Shown piece by piece: positions 22,464-32,717 of a stretch of 33,955 nt of DNA. The translations under genes and the position numbers were made by a program. The notes beneath the pieces are model-generated. The model was not told the origin of the DNA. It did no database searches and saw nothing but the letters and a program-made list of their open reading frames with translations. Source of the stretch: an uncultured Clostridia bacterium (lineage in GTDB: Bacteria; Bacillota; Clostridia; Oscillospirales; Acutalibacteraceae). Each line of letters begins with the position of its first letter. Positions within the stretch are counted from its first letter, which is position 1. The stretch spans positions 1-33,955 of the forward strand of contig CALWUW010000024.1 of the NCBI GenBank assembly GCA_944384815.1. Reading direction: 5' to 3'.

Positions 22464-24401
22464 ATGGGAGCAAAACTGAACAGTGTTCCTCTGAAAAATG
22501 TGCAGATCAAAGACGGATTTTGGAATCGTTATATTGATTTGGTAAAGGATGTCATTATCCCGTATCAGTGGGATATGCTGAATGACGCCATCCCGGATGC
22601 GGCGAAAAGCTACTGCATCCATAACTTTAAGGTAGCTGCCGGGGATATTCAGGGAGAACGTCAGGGCATGGTATTCCAGGACAGCGACGTAGGCAAGTGG
22701 CTGGAAGCTGTGGCCTATACGGTGGATAAGAAAAGAGATCCGGATCTGGAAGCTGTGGCGGACGCGGCTATTGACCTCATCGGAAGAGCCCAGGAGCCGG
22801 ACGGATACCTGAATACCTACTTCACCGTGATCGCTCCGGAGCAGAAGTGGAAGGATCTTTGCGAAGGCCACGAACTGTATACGGCAGGCCATTTGATCGA
22901 GGCGGCTGTGGCATATTATGAGGCTACCGGAAAAGATAAGCTGCTGCAGATCATGTCCCGCTTTGCGGATGTGATTTGCGATAAATTCGGCCCCGGAGAA
23001 GAGCAGCTTCATGGCTATCCCGGACATCAGGAGATCGAGCTGGCTCTGGTAAAGCTGTATCGTGTTACGGGCAAGAAAGAATACCTGGATACAGCCAAGT
23101 ATTTCATTGATCGCCGGGGCGTAGGGGAGAACTATTTCCTCTGGGAAGAAAAGCAGCCCGGATTCCAGCGGATTTTCCCGGAATTTGTGAACTATGATCC
23201 CAAGTATTCTCAGTCCCATGTGCCCGTTCGAGAGCAGGATACCGCTGAAGGACATGCGGTCCGCGCGGTTTATATGTATTGCGCCATGGCGGACCTGGCT
23301 TACGAGTATCAGGACGATACGCTTTTGAAGGCCTGCGAGAAGCTGTGGAACAATATTGTGGGCAAGAGAATGTATATTACGGGAAGCATTGGAAGCTCCG
23401 GCATTTTGGAACGCTTCACCACGGATTACGACCTGCCCAATGATACCAACTATTCCGAGACCTGCGCTACCATTGGTCTGGCCTTGTTTGGCAAGCGGAT
23501 GGCGGAGATCACCAGAGACGGAAAATATGTGGATGTTGTGGAAAAGGCTCTGTATAATACCCTGCTTTCCGGTATTGCCATGGACGGGAAAAGCTTCTTC
23601 TATGTAAATCCCCTGGAAGTATGGCCGGAGAACTGCTTGCCCCGTACGGCTATGGAGCATATCAAGCCGGTTCGCCAGAAATGGTTTGGCGTTGCCTGCT
23701 GCCCGCCCAATATCGCCAGAACGTTGGCCAGCATGGGGCAGTATATGTATTCTACCTGCGAAAACACCCTGTATGTGAACCTGTATATTGCCAATGAGAC
23801 CGCTGCGGAGCTGGCAAACGGCACGATGAATGTCGCTTTGGAAAGCCGCTATCCCGATGACGGCTGCATGAAGTTCACCGTGAAGCAGGCCGGCGCAGGA
23901 AGCAAGGTGGCATTCCGGATCCCCGGATATGTAAAGGAATTCTCCGTGCTGAAGAATGGCCAGGCTGTGGATACCTCTTCTGTTGAGAAGGGCTATCTGT
24001 ATGTGGATGCAGCTTCCGGCGATGTGTTTGAGCTGAATTTCCAGATCCCCGCTCGGTTCGTTCGTGCCAATACCCATGTCCGCGCAGACGCCGGCAAGGT
24101 GGCTCTGGTGAAGGGACCGCTGGTGTACTGCCTGGAAGAGCAGGATAACGGCAAGGACCTGGCAAGCATCTATGTGGATACTCACCAGTCGGTTGAGGAG
24201 ACCTATGAAGAGGATCTTCTGGGCGGCATCACCACGCTGCGTTTCGCCGGCAAGAAGCTGAAGGATTCTCAGGGCGATGCGCTTTACGTGGAAGAACCGG
24301 CTGTTCTGGAAGATGTTTCTGTGAAAGCTGTGCCTTACTTTGCTTGGTGCAACCGCACGCCCGGCGAGATGCTGGTTTGGATGAAGGAAATTTTGGGATA
24401 A
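22464..24401 (+). CDS. Beta-L-arabinofuranosidase, glycoside hydrolase family 127
   Basis: Likely removes beta-L-arabinofuranose from plant glycans or glycoproteins. The 645-residue protein matches GH127 along its length. The zinc-thiolate active site is complete: Glu332 and Cys334 in NYSETCATIG, and Cys412-Cys413 in VACCPPN, with Cys412 the expected nucleophile by analogy with HypBA1. Glu316 in ILERF is at the spacing of the general acid. No signal peptide is seen, so it acts inside the cell on imported oligosaccharides. ATG 22464 follows AAAGGA; the frame open from 22437 adds nine non-family residues. It stands alone, with its own promoter and terminator and no transporter or regulator beside it. 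Confidence 0.93.
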   Translation: MGAKLNSVPLKNVQIKDGFWNRYIDLVKDVIIPYQWDMLNDAIPDAAKSYCIHNFKVAAGDIQGERQGMVFQDSDVGKWLEAVAYTVDKKRDPDLEAVADAAIDLIGRAQEPDGYLNTYFTVIAPEQKWKDLCEGHELYTAGHLIEAAVAYYEATGKDKLLQIMSRFADVICDKFGPGEEQLHGYPGHQEIELALVKLYRVTGKKEYLDTAKYFIDRRGVGENYFLWEEKQPGFQRIFPEFVNYDPKYSQSHVPVREQDTAEGHAVRAVYMYCAMADLAYEYQDDTLLKACEKLWNNIVGKRMYITGSIGSSGILERFTTDYDLPNDTNYSETCATIGLALFGKRMAEITRDGKYVDVVEKALYNTLLSGIAMDGKSFFYVNPLEVWPENCLPRTAMEHIKPVRQKWFGVACCPPNIARTLASMGQYMYSTCENTLYVNLYIANETAAELANGTMNVALESRYPDDGCMKFTVKQAGAGSKVAFRIPGYVKEFSVLKNGQAVDTSSVEKGYLYVDAASGDVFELNFQIPARFVRANTHVRADAGKVALVKGPLVYCLEEQDNGKDLASIYVDTHQSVEETYEEDLLGGITTLRFAGKKLKDSQGDALYVEEPAVLEDVSVKAVPYFAWCNRTPGEMLVWMKEILG

Positions 24402-24420
24402 GATCTTTAAGGAAACCTGT

Positions 24421-24460
24421 GAAGCAGGCAGCCGGGGGAGATCCGGCTGCCTGCTTTTTG
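24421..24460 (+). terminator. Intrinsic terminator after the GH127 gene
   Basis: A perfect stem of about 14 bp (24422-24435 with 24443-24456, AAGCAGGCAGCCGG / CCGGCTGCCTGCTT) followed by TTTTTG. Confidence 0.93.
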
Positions 24461-24481
24461 CTGTGGTTTTAAAATTAAGGA

Positions 24482-24510
24482 TTGATGAAGATCCCTGGGC
24501 TTTGTATAAT
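24482..24510 (+). promoter_or_regulatory. Promoter for the rlmL-like / lipid kinase pair
   Basis: TTGATG (24482-24487), a 17-base spacer and a perfect TATAAT (24505-24510), about 100 bases before the methyltransferase start. Confidence 0.75.
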
Positions 24511-24607
24511 AGGCATAGGAGAATAGACGGTTAAGGCTTTTGACGGAAACTGTCGCTGTCTGCGCAGTTTTCAAGGAAGAGTTTGAAAAAACAGAATGGA
24601 GAATGGT

Positions 24608-25732
24608 ATGAGCGAATATAAGCTGGTCATTCCCTGCTTGTTGGGGATAGAAGGTTTGGTGGCCACGGAGCTTCGGGAGATGGGAGCGGAAAATGTAGAG
24701 CCGGAAAACGGTCGGGTAGTTTTTCAGGGCAGCCCGGAGATGATCGCGCGGGCCAATTTGTGGAGCCGTTACGGCGAGCGGGTGCTGGTTCAGCTGGGAG
24801 ATTTTCGGGCTCTTTCCTTTGAGGAGCTGTTTCAGGGCGTGAAGCGAATTCCTTGGGAAAGGTGGATCGGCCGGAAGGATGCCTTTCCGGTAAAGGGGCG
24901 CTCGTTAAGCTCCAAATTGGCCAGTGTGCCGGACTGCCAGTCTATTGTGAAAAAGGCTGTAGTGGAACGGCTGAAACAGGTGTATGGGCAAAGCTGGTTT
25001 GAAGAAACAGGGAGCCTTCACCAGATCCAGTTTTTGATTTTAAAAGACCGGGTTACCGTTCTTCTGGATACCTCCGGCGATGGTCTGCACAAACGAGGGT
25101 ATCGGGCCAATTCCACTTTGGCACCTATTAAAGAGACGTTGGCGGCGGCTATGGTGTACCTTTCCCGGGTAAGGCGGGACGCTAATTTTGTGGACCCGCT
25201 GTGCGGTTCCGGAACCATTTTGATCGAGGCGGCTATGTATGCCATGAATCTTGCTCCGGGTATGCAAAGAAGATTTGCGGCCGAACGCTGGGAGCAGATT
25301 CCTTCTTCCGTTTGGCGGACAGAGCGTGAACGGGCCCGGGACCTTGTGGATCGATCCGTGGAGTTTCATGCCAGGGGCTATGATATTGACGGAGAAGCGG
25401 TGCAGTTGACGGCGGAGAATGCCAGAAAAGCAGGAGTTGGCTCCCGGATACAGGTGCAGCAAAGGAATGTGGCGGATTTCCGTCCGGAGGAGCCCTATGG
25501 CTGTGTGGTGTGCAATCCTCCCTATGGGGAGCGGCTTTTGGATATTCGCCAGGCGGAGGAATTGTATGGGACTTTGGGAAAAGTCTTTCAGCCAAAGCAT
25601 GGGTGGAACTATACCATTATCAGCCCGGACGAAACGTTTGAATCGTGTTTTGGCCGAAAAGCGGACCGAAGAAGGAAGCTATATAACGGAATGCTGAAAT
25701 GCCAGGTGTATATGTATTATAAAAATCCGTGA
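24608..25732 (+). CDS. RlmL/YpsC-like rRNA (guanine-N2) methyltransferase
   Basis: A class I SAM-dependent RNA methyltransferase, probably acting on 23S rRNA like RlmL and Bacillus YpsC. The 374-residue protein has an N-terminal THUMP region (about 45-155, with DTSGDGLHKRGYR at its end), the SAM-binding motif FVDPLCGSGTILIEAA (194-209), and catalytic motif IV CNPPYGERL (302-310). ATG 24608 has GGAG six bases upstream; ATG 24596 would add four residues. It ends 19 bases before the lipid kinase gene, so the two are likely co-transcribed. Confidence 0.92.
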   Translation: MSEYKLVIPCLLGIEGLVATELREMGAENVEPENGRVVFQGSPEMIARANLWSRYGERVLVQLGDFRALSFEELFQGVKRIPWERWIGRKDAFPVKGRSLSSKLASVPDCQSIVKKAVVERLKQVYGQSWFEETGSLHQIQFLILKDRVTVLLDTSGDGLHKRGYRANSTLAPIKETLAAAMVYLSRVRRDANFVDPLCGSGTILIEAAMYAMNLAPGMQRRFAAERWEQIPSSVWRTERERARDLVDRSVEFHARGYDIDGEAVQLTAENARKAGVGSRIQVQQRNVADFRPEEPYGCVVCNPPYGERLLDIRQAEELYGTLGKVFQPKHGWNYTIISPDETFESCFGRKADRRRKLYNGMLKCQVYMYYKNP

Positions 25733-25751
25733 AACAAATGAGGAGCAGAAC

Positions 25752-26660
25752 ATGCGGTATGTGTTTATTGTGAATCCGGCGGCAGGAAAGAAAAACCCGG
25801 AGGATACGGTGATGAAATCCGTCCGCGCCTATATGAAAGAAAAAGGAATTGCGTATACGGTGCACATGACCCAGTTTCCCGGCCACGGAAAACAACTGGC
25901 GGAAGCGGAAATAGCAGGGGAACTTCCGGTGCGTTTGTATGCGGTGGGGGGAGACGGAACGTTTCGGGAGTTGGCGGAAGCCGCTGCGGGGCACCCTTCC
26001 GTGGAAGTTGGGGTGATCCCCTGCGGCTCCGGCGACGACTATATCCGGAATTTCGCGGATCGGGAAGCTTTTTTGGATATGGAAAAGCAGCTTGCAGGCG
26101 AAAGCCAGGCCGTGGATATTATGGAAACGGAAGAAGGTCTTACCGTCAATGTAGGATGCGTAGGCCTGGATGGAAAAGTAGCCTATCATATGACAAAGTA
26201 TAAAAGGATCCCGTTTTTGCCCCACGGCGCGGCATACAATCTGGCTTTGCTGCAGAGCTTGTTAGGGCGCCTGGGAAACCGTCTGGAGGTTTGGATCGAC
26301 GGGAAAAAGAAGCTGGAAGGCTCGTTTGTGTTTGCGTTGGCTGCCAATGGGGGATGGTATGGAGGAGGGTATCATGCTTCTCCCCGGGCCTGTGTGGATG
26401 ATGGCCTTCTGGAGCTTACGCTGGTACGAGTGCCGAAAATCTGGAAAATCCCTAAAATGGTGAACCTGTATAAACAGGGAAAACATCTGGACGCTCCGGA
26501 ATTTCGGGGACTTTTGGAGTACTGCAGGGGAAAAGAATTTTTAGTAACGGCAAAAAAGACCATGTTTGCTACCTTTGATGGGGAATGTGTGAAGACCAAG
26601 CGGATGCATTGCCGGATTTTGCCGGGGGCTTTGCGATTTATTGTGCCGAAAACCAACTGA
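25752..26660 (+). CDS. Diacylglycerol kinase-family lipid kinase
   Basis: A cytoplasmic or membrane-associated kinase of the DagK/YegS/BmrU group, which phosphorylates diacylglycerol or related lipids. The 302-residue protein has VNPAAGKK (7-14), the nucleotide-binding GGDGTFREL (about 65-73), PCGSGDDYIRNFA (about 92-104) and the C-terminal DGE near residue 276 that provides catalytic Asp/Glu. Phe-Asp-Gly-Glu is conserved in the family. GAGGAG precedes ATG 25752. Substrate specificity cannot be read from the sequence; DagK, needed to recycle diacylglycerol, is one possibility. Confidence 0.9.
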   Translation: MRYVFIVNPAAGKKNPEDTVMKSVRAYMKEKGIAYTVHMTQFPGHGKQLAEAEIAGELPVRLYAVGGDGTFRELAEAAAGHPSVEVGVIPCGSGDDYIRNFADREAFLDMEKQLAGESQAVDIMETEEGLTVNVGCVGLDGKVAYHMTKYKRIPFLPHGAAYNLALLQSLLGRLGNRLEVWIDGKKKLEGSFVFALAANGGWYGGGYHASPRACVDDGLLELTLVRVPKIWKIPKMVNLYKQGKHLDAPEFRGLLEYCRGKEFLVTAKKTMFATFDGECVKTKRMHCRILPGALRFIVPKTN

Positions 26661-26665
26661 GATGT

Positions 26666-26702
26666 GAAAAAACGGGCCGAAGAAATCGGCTCGTTTTTTG
26701 TG
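26666..26702 (+). terminator. Intrinsic terminator after the lipid kinase gene
   Basis: Stem AAAAAACGGGCCGA / TCGGCTCGTTTTTT around AGAAA, with one G-T pair and a T-run built into the descending arm. Confidence 0.9.
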
Positions 26703-26748
26703 TGTTTGTAAATAATTTATGAAATCCTCTAAAAACATAAAAAAGGAC

Positions 26749-26777
26749 TTGATTTTTTGGAAGGGAATGGCTACAAT
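26749..26777 (+). promoter_or_regulatory. Sigma-A promoter of groESL
   Basis: TTGATT (26749-26754), a 17-base spacer and TACAAT (26772-26777), directly upstream of the CIRCE element. Confidence 0.8.
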
Positions 26778-26781
26778 AGAA

Positions 26782-27130
<349 letters not shown>

Positions 27131-27176
27131 AAGGCTTTTATACCTACAAAATCTCATTTTTGTTTGGAGGAATTGA

Positions 27177-28811
<1,635 letters not shown>

Positions 28812-28878
28812 TAAGGCGGAAAGATTTCTCCGTAGGAAGTCAAACCGTCTTGTAACAGTTCCCAAAATTATCAAAAGA

Positions 28879-28929
28879 CAAACATTCCCTGGCGGCAGGA
28901 AAAACTCCTGCCCCGGGGGATGTTTTTTA
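28879..28929 (+). terminator. Intrinsic terminator after groEL
   Basis: An interrupted stem (AACATTCCC...GGCAGGA with TCCTGCC...GGGGATGTT) around AAAAC, followed by TTTTTTAG. It lies about 70 bases after the groEL stop. Confidence 0.9.
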
Positions 28930-29029
28930 GTGGAAAAGGCATTTGTTGTTTTCCTAAAAAGCGAAAAGATAGGAAACAAAATAGGTTTTGTGGAAAAGGA
29001 ATGTAAAAGCTTTTTCCACCGATCCATTT

Positions 29030-29074
29030 ATAAAAAAGAAGCGGTGCGTGGGGTTCAACCCGTGCACCGCTTTT
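29030..29074 (-). terminator. Intrinsic terminator for the minus-strand dipeptidase transcript
   Basis: Read on the minus strand, AAGCGGTGC (29071-29063 side) pairs with GCACCGCTT, followed by CTTTTTTATA. It lies about 115 bases downstream of the dipeptidase stop. Confidence 0.8.
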
Positions 29075-29187
29075 CCATACGTTTTCCTATTTTATTTCTT
29101 TGTTGCTTTCCCGAAAAATTTTAATGAAACAGGTTCGCCAGCTTTCAGCTGCTTAGCCGGTTTTTCGGATCCGGGAAAACACGGCCT

Positions 29188-30570
29188 TTAATCCGCCGTC
29201 AGCATTTGATACATGGCTTCCAGGCAGATCTGCGCGTGGAGCATAAAACGCTCTATGTCGATGTTTTCATCGGTGTTGTGCAGCCGGCGATCCCCTTCAT
29301 CGGCGAAAATGGGGCCAAAAGCCACGCCTTTGGACTGCAGGCTTCTGGCGTAGGTGCCGCCTCCTGTGGCATACAGAACGGCGTCTTCTCCGGTAACATT
29401 TTTATAGGCGGTTTTCAGCAGCCGAATCAAAGGTTGGTTCTCAGGCAAAAACAGCGGCGGGGTCAGGGCTTCCACAGAGGCGGTAAGACCATAGGACTGT
29501 GCTTTTTCCGTGATGGATTCTGCCACAAAGTTGCCGTCTTTGGTTACAGGGTAACGAATGTCCAAATCCAGCGATCCCGATTCGTTTTCTTGATTGACTA
29601 GCCCAAGGTTCAGCGTCAGAGGGCCGGACTCCAAGTCTTCACAGGCAACGCCCAAAGCGTTTCCGCTGTATTCCATACCGATGCAACTTTTCGCAAAAGT
29701 AAGGAGGGAGCCGATTTCTTCTTCTGTAAAGACCTTTCCCAAAAGCGTAATCAAACAGGAAGCGGCATTCAAGCCTTCCTGCGGCTGCATGGCATGGCAG
29801 GAACGCCCTTGTGCCAAGATGCGGCAGCCCTCTTCTGTGGGGATAACGGACATTTCTCCGGGTAAATTCTCGGCTTCCTGCCGCAGCATTTCCGTTTGCT
29901 GGCAGGTGCAGCGAATCTCAGCTTCCGCCTTGCCGGGAACGGCATTGCACACCGTGCCGGCGGAAAAGCTGCGGATGCGGCATTCCGGAGAAACCGGAGA
30001 CGCCAGGTGCATCCGGAGCAATCCTTTTTCCCGGTTGCAAATGCCGTAATCGGCGTCCGGAGTAAAGCCCATGGAGGGCAGGGGCTCTTTGGAAAAATAA
30101 TAGGCCATATCTTCGCTGCCGGTTTCCTCTCCGGCGCCTAAAATGACCCGTAGGCGGCGCTTAGCCGGGACCTTTTCATCCATCAGGATCTTAAGGGCAT
30201 ACAAAGCCACAATGGCAGCTCCCTTATCGTCCGCTGTCCCTCTTCCATAGCACAGGCCGTTTTCCGTAACCATGGTGTAAGGATCTTTGCTCCAGCCTTC
30301 ACCGGCGGGCACCACATCCACATGGGCCAGAACAGCGGCGTATTCCTCACCCTGGCCGTATTCCGCGTGGCCGGCGTAGTTTTCCAGATTTTTAACCGTC
30401 AGGCCCATGCGGGCGGCCTGGTCCAAAGCGGTTTGCAGAGCTTTCGCGCAGGCTTCGCCAAAAGGCATACCGTCCTTGGCTTCATCCCGAACGGAAGGGA
30501 TATTTACCAGCTCTGCCAGGTCTTTTAATATGGCTTCCCGGTAGGGAAGAATTTTTTCGCCGAAACTCAT
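29188..30570 (-). CDS. PepV/Sapep-family M20 metallodipeptidase
   Basis: A cytoplasmic metal-dependent dipeptidase that cleaves dipeptides from imported peptides, often Xaa-His or beta-Ala dipeptides. The 460-residue protein has the M20 metal ligands: LAHVDVVPAGEGW (His83, Asp85), YGRGTADDKGA (Asp114/115), GAGEETGSEDM (Glu148/149), then the lid domain and a late histidine (RRLHNTDENID). Length is typical of PepV-like enzymes. AAAGGAAG precedes ATG 30570. It is downstream of the rluA-family gene on the same strand with 90 bases between; a weak promoter (TATACT, 30623-30618) sits in that gap, so it may be transcribed alone. Confidence 0.93.
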   Translation of the reverse strand: MSFGEKILPYREAILKDLAELVNIPSVRDEAKDGMPFGEACAKALQTALDQAARMGLTVKNLENYAGHAEYGQGEEYAAVLAHVDVVPAGEGWSKDPYTMVTENGLCYGRGTADDKGAAIVALYALKILMDEKVPAKRRLRVILGAGEETGSEDMAYYFSKEPLPSMGFTPDADYGICNREKGLLRMHLASPVSPECRIRSFSAGTVCNAVPGKAEAEIRCTCQQTEMLRQEAENLPGEMSVIPTEEGCRILAQGRSCHAMQPQEGLNAASCLITLLGKVFTEEEIGSLLTFAKSCIGMEYSGNALGVACEDLESGPLTLNLGLVNQENESGSLDLDIRYPVTKDGNFVAESITEKAQSYGLTASVEALTPPLFLPENQPLIRLLKTAYKNVTGEDAVLYATGGGTYARSLQSKGVAFGPIFADEGDRRLHNTDENIDIERFMLHAQICLEAMYQMLTAD

Positions 30571-30660
30571 AGAAAGCGCTTCCTTTCTTCAGCATAAATC
30601 AAAATCATACAGATTTCAGTATAGCATAAAAGCGGAAAAAATAGAAGGGGCGGAAAACCA

Positions 30661-31632
30661 TTACCGCCAGGCTTCAAATTCCGGAAGAAACCAAACTTCA
30701 GACGCTTGGAACTCTTTTCCGTTCAGATAATCCAGCAGGCCCGCGGGAGAAGAAAAGGTGAATTTCAGGCGGTAGGAATACAGAGCCTGGTAGGGAAAAC
30801 CGCAGTCCTTGTTTTGCGCGTTGGTTCCGTATTTTCCGTCTCCGGCCAAAGGATGCCCTAAAGAGGCCAGATGGGCGCGGATTTGATGGGTTCGCCCCGT
30901 CAGCAGATCCACTTCCAGAAGACTATAGCTGTGAGACCCTTTTTGCTTTTCCTGCAAAACCCGGTACCGGGTCCGAATGGTTTTGGCGCCGGGGATGGGC
31001 TTGGAGGAAATGTATACCCGGTTTTGTTTCTCGTTTTTTTCCAGGAATCCCTCCAATGTGTCCTCTTTTCTTTTCATTTTTCCATGGACAATGCAGAGAT
31101 ACAGCTTTTGCAGTTCTCGATTTTTCACTTTATCGTTGAGGATGCGGAGAGACTCCGCGTTTTTTGCCGCTATGACGATCCCCCCGGTGTTTCGGTCGAT
31201 TCGATTGACCAGCGCCGGAGCAAAGGAGTTTTCCTGCTCCGGGCGGAATTCTCCTTTTTCATACAGATAATGCTGCACTCTGGCAATCAAGGAATCAAAG
31301 TGATAGGTTTCGTCCGGGTGGACCAAAAGCCCCGGCTTTTTATCCAGAAGCAGGAGGTTTTCGTCTTCATACAGAATGGAAAGCTTCAGCGGCGCTTTTA
31401 AAAAATCGTATTCTTTGGGGGCTTGCTGAAAAAATTCATCTTTCAGATACATGGTCAAGACATCCCCGATTTTCAGGCGGGTGGATATTTCGCAGCGTTT
31501 TCCGTTGAGCTTAATATCTTTTTTTCGAATGCTTTTATAAAGCATGGATTGAGGCAGGTTTGGATATGATTTTGTCAGAAATTTATCCAGCCTTTGGCCG
31601 GCGTCGTTTTCCTGAATGTGTACTTCTTTCAT
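30661..31632 (-). CDS. RluA-family pseudouridine synthase
   Basis: Converts uridine to pseudouridine in rRNA or tRNA. The 323-residue protein has an N-terminal S4 RNA-binding domain (about 10-60, RLDKFLTKSYPNLPQSMLY...KDIKLNGKRC in part) and the catalytic domain with Asp146 in LVNRIDRNTGGIVIAAK. This is the HRLD motif with His replaced by Asn, a variant seen in this group. LLTGRTHQIRAHLASLGHPLAGDGKYG is also conserved. ATG 31632 has AAGGAG at proper spacing; the nine upstream residues of the frame lack support. It is divergent from radC. Which RNA position it modifies cannot be told. Confidence 0.92.
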   Translation of the reverse strand: MKEVHIQENDAGQRLDKFLTKSYPNLPQSMLYKSIRKKDIKLNGKRCEISTRLKIGDVLTMYLKDEFFQQAPKEYDFLKAPLKLSILYEDENLLLLDKKPGLLVHPDETYHFDSLIARVQHYLYEKGEFRPEQENSFAPALVNRIDRNTGGIVIAAKNAESLRILNDKVKNRELQKLYLCIVHGKMKRKEDTLEGFLEKNEKQNRVYISSKPIPGAKTIRTRYRVLQEKQKGSHSYSLLEVDLLTGRTHQIRAHLASLGHPLAGDGKYGTNAQNKDCGFPYQALYSYRLKFTFSSPAGLLDYLNGKEFQASEVWFLPEFEAWR

Positions 31633-31673
31633 AGCAGGCTCCTTGTTTTCCGGAATCACCGGATCTTTTTTTT

Positions 31674-31702
31674 AGTATAACATGAAATAATAGGTTGTGC
31701 AA
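31674..31702 (-). promoter_or_regulatory. Promoter of the rluA-family gene
   Basis: On the minus strand: TTGCAC (31702-31697), a 17-base spacer and TATACT (31679-31674), about 40 bases upstream of ATG 31632. Confidence 0.7.
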
Positions 31703-31715
31703 AAGGGAAAAAAGC

Positions 31716-31744
31716 TTGTGTATTTAAAGAGAATGGACTAAAAT
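31716..31744 (+). promoter_or_regulatory. Probable promoter of radC
   Basis: TTGTGT (31716-31721), a 17-base spacer and TAAAAT (31739-31744), about 55 bases before radC. It is divergent from, and lies just beyond, the rluA-family promoter. Confidence 0.5.
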
Positions 31745-31800
31745 AGATTCCGGAATTAAGAATCGAAAAAAGTCAGAATTTGAAAGGAGGCAGGCGAAGA

Positions 31801-32523
31801 ATGGTTCCTAAAGAGAAAAAGGAAAATACCGTCGCTCCGTCTGCCCACGCAGGGCATCGGAGCCGGATGCGGGAAAAGTTTATGAAACGGGGCATCGACG
31901 AATTTCAGCCCCATGAGATCCTGGAAATGCTTTTGTATTTTTCCATTCCTCAGAAGAATACCAATGAGCTGGCTCATCGTTTGTTGGATCGGTTCGGTTC
32001 TTTGTCCGGTGTGTTTCACGCCCCGGCAGAGGAACTGCGGAAAATTCCCGGTATAGGAGATTCTTCACTGATGCTGCTGAAATTTATCCCCGAACTTTGC
32101 CGAAAATACCGGGAGGACCTGAATAGAGATGTTCGTCGGATCTGCAGTTACGAAGAAGCGGGAGAGTATCTGGTAAGAAAATTTACCGGCCGGGAGAATG
32201 AAGTGGTGGTTTTAATGCTGCTGGACAGCCGGGGAAAGATCCTGTTTTGCGATGTGGTCAGCACCGGATCTGTAACGGCGGTGAATGTGTATGTGAAGGA
32301 TGTGGTCCGGGCGGCGGTGCGTTACAATGCGGTTTCCGCTGTTTTGGCCCATAATCATCCCAGCGGAGAATGCCTTCCTTCCCGCCAGGATTTGGACACC
32401 ACCCGGTGGGTATGGGAAGCGCTGAATAGCGTGGAAGTGTCTTTAATGGACCACATTATTATCAGCGGAGAGGATTTTATTTCTTTGGCGAAGTCCGGGG
32501 TGCTTCCGGATATATTTTCTTAA
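31801..32523 (+). CDS. radC: RadC-family (UPF0758) JAB-domain protein
   Basis: The name RadC is historical; its role in DNA repair is doubtful and the biochemical function is unclear. The 240-residue protein has an N-terminal helix-hairpin-helix region (RKIPGIGDSSLMLLKF, about 80-95) and a C-terminal JAB/MPN domain with the metal-binding HNHPSGECLPSRQD motif (184-197: His184, His186, Ser188, Asp197). Length fits the family. AAAGGAGG (31783-31790) is ten bases before ATG 31801; the frame open from TTG 31780 would overlap that site. It is the last core-type gene before the AT-rich accessory region. Confidence 0.95.
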   Translation: MVPKEKKENTVAPSAHAGHRSRMREKFMKRGIDEFQPHEILEMLLYFSIPQKNTNELAHRLLDRFGSLSGVFHAPAEELRKIPGIGDSSLMLLKFIPELCRKYREDLNRDVRRICSYEEAGEYLVRKFTGRENEVVVLMLLDSRGKILFCDVVSTGSVTAVNVYVKDVVRAAVRYNAVSAVLAHNHPSGECLPSRQDLDTTRWVWEALNSVEVSLMDHIIISGEDFISLAKSGVLPDIFS

Positions 32524-32625
32524 CTTGCTTTGCAAATGAAAAGGAGACCAGCGATAAAGTCAATGCCATATAAGGAAACAATTTGAAAACAACAGTCAAG
32601 CATAGCTTTATAAGAGTTGGCAAAG

Positions 32626-32672
32626 ACAAAAGACAGCATAGAAGGTAGAACTATCTTCTATGCTGTCTTTGT
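32626..32672. terminator. Bidirectional terminator between radC and the XRE regulator
   Basis: A long stem AAAGACAGCATAGAAG / CTTCTATGCTGTCTTT with A-run and T-run flanks. It can serve radC from the left and the converging minus-strand regulator from the right. Confidence 0.85.
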
Positions 32673-32717
32673 TTCTCTGATCGAAATATAGGCAGAATGA
32701 TTGTTCCTGAATTTGTA

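Larger units (their letters stand above)
28812..29187. other. Hairpin-rich intergenic region between groEL and the dipeptidase
   Basis: No gene seen. Four hairpins lie in a row: the groEL terminator (28879-28928), GTTTTCCTA/TAGGAAAC (28948-28977), GTGGAAAAG/CTTTTTCCAC (28990-29019), and the minus-strand terminator (29030-29074). The remainder is unremarkable. Confidence 0.6.
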
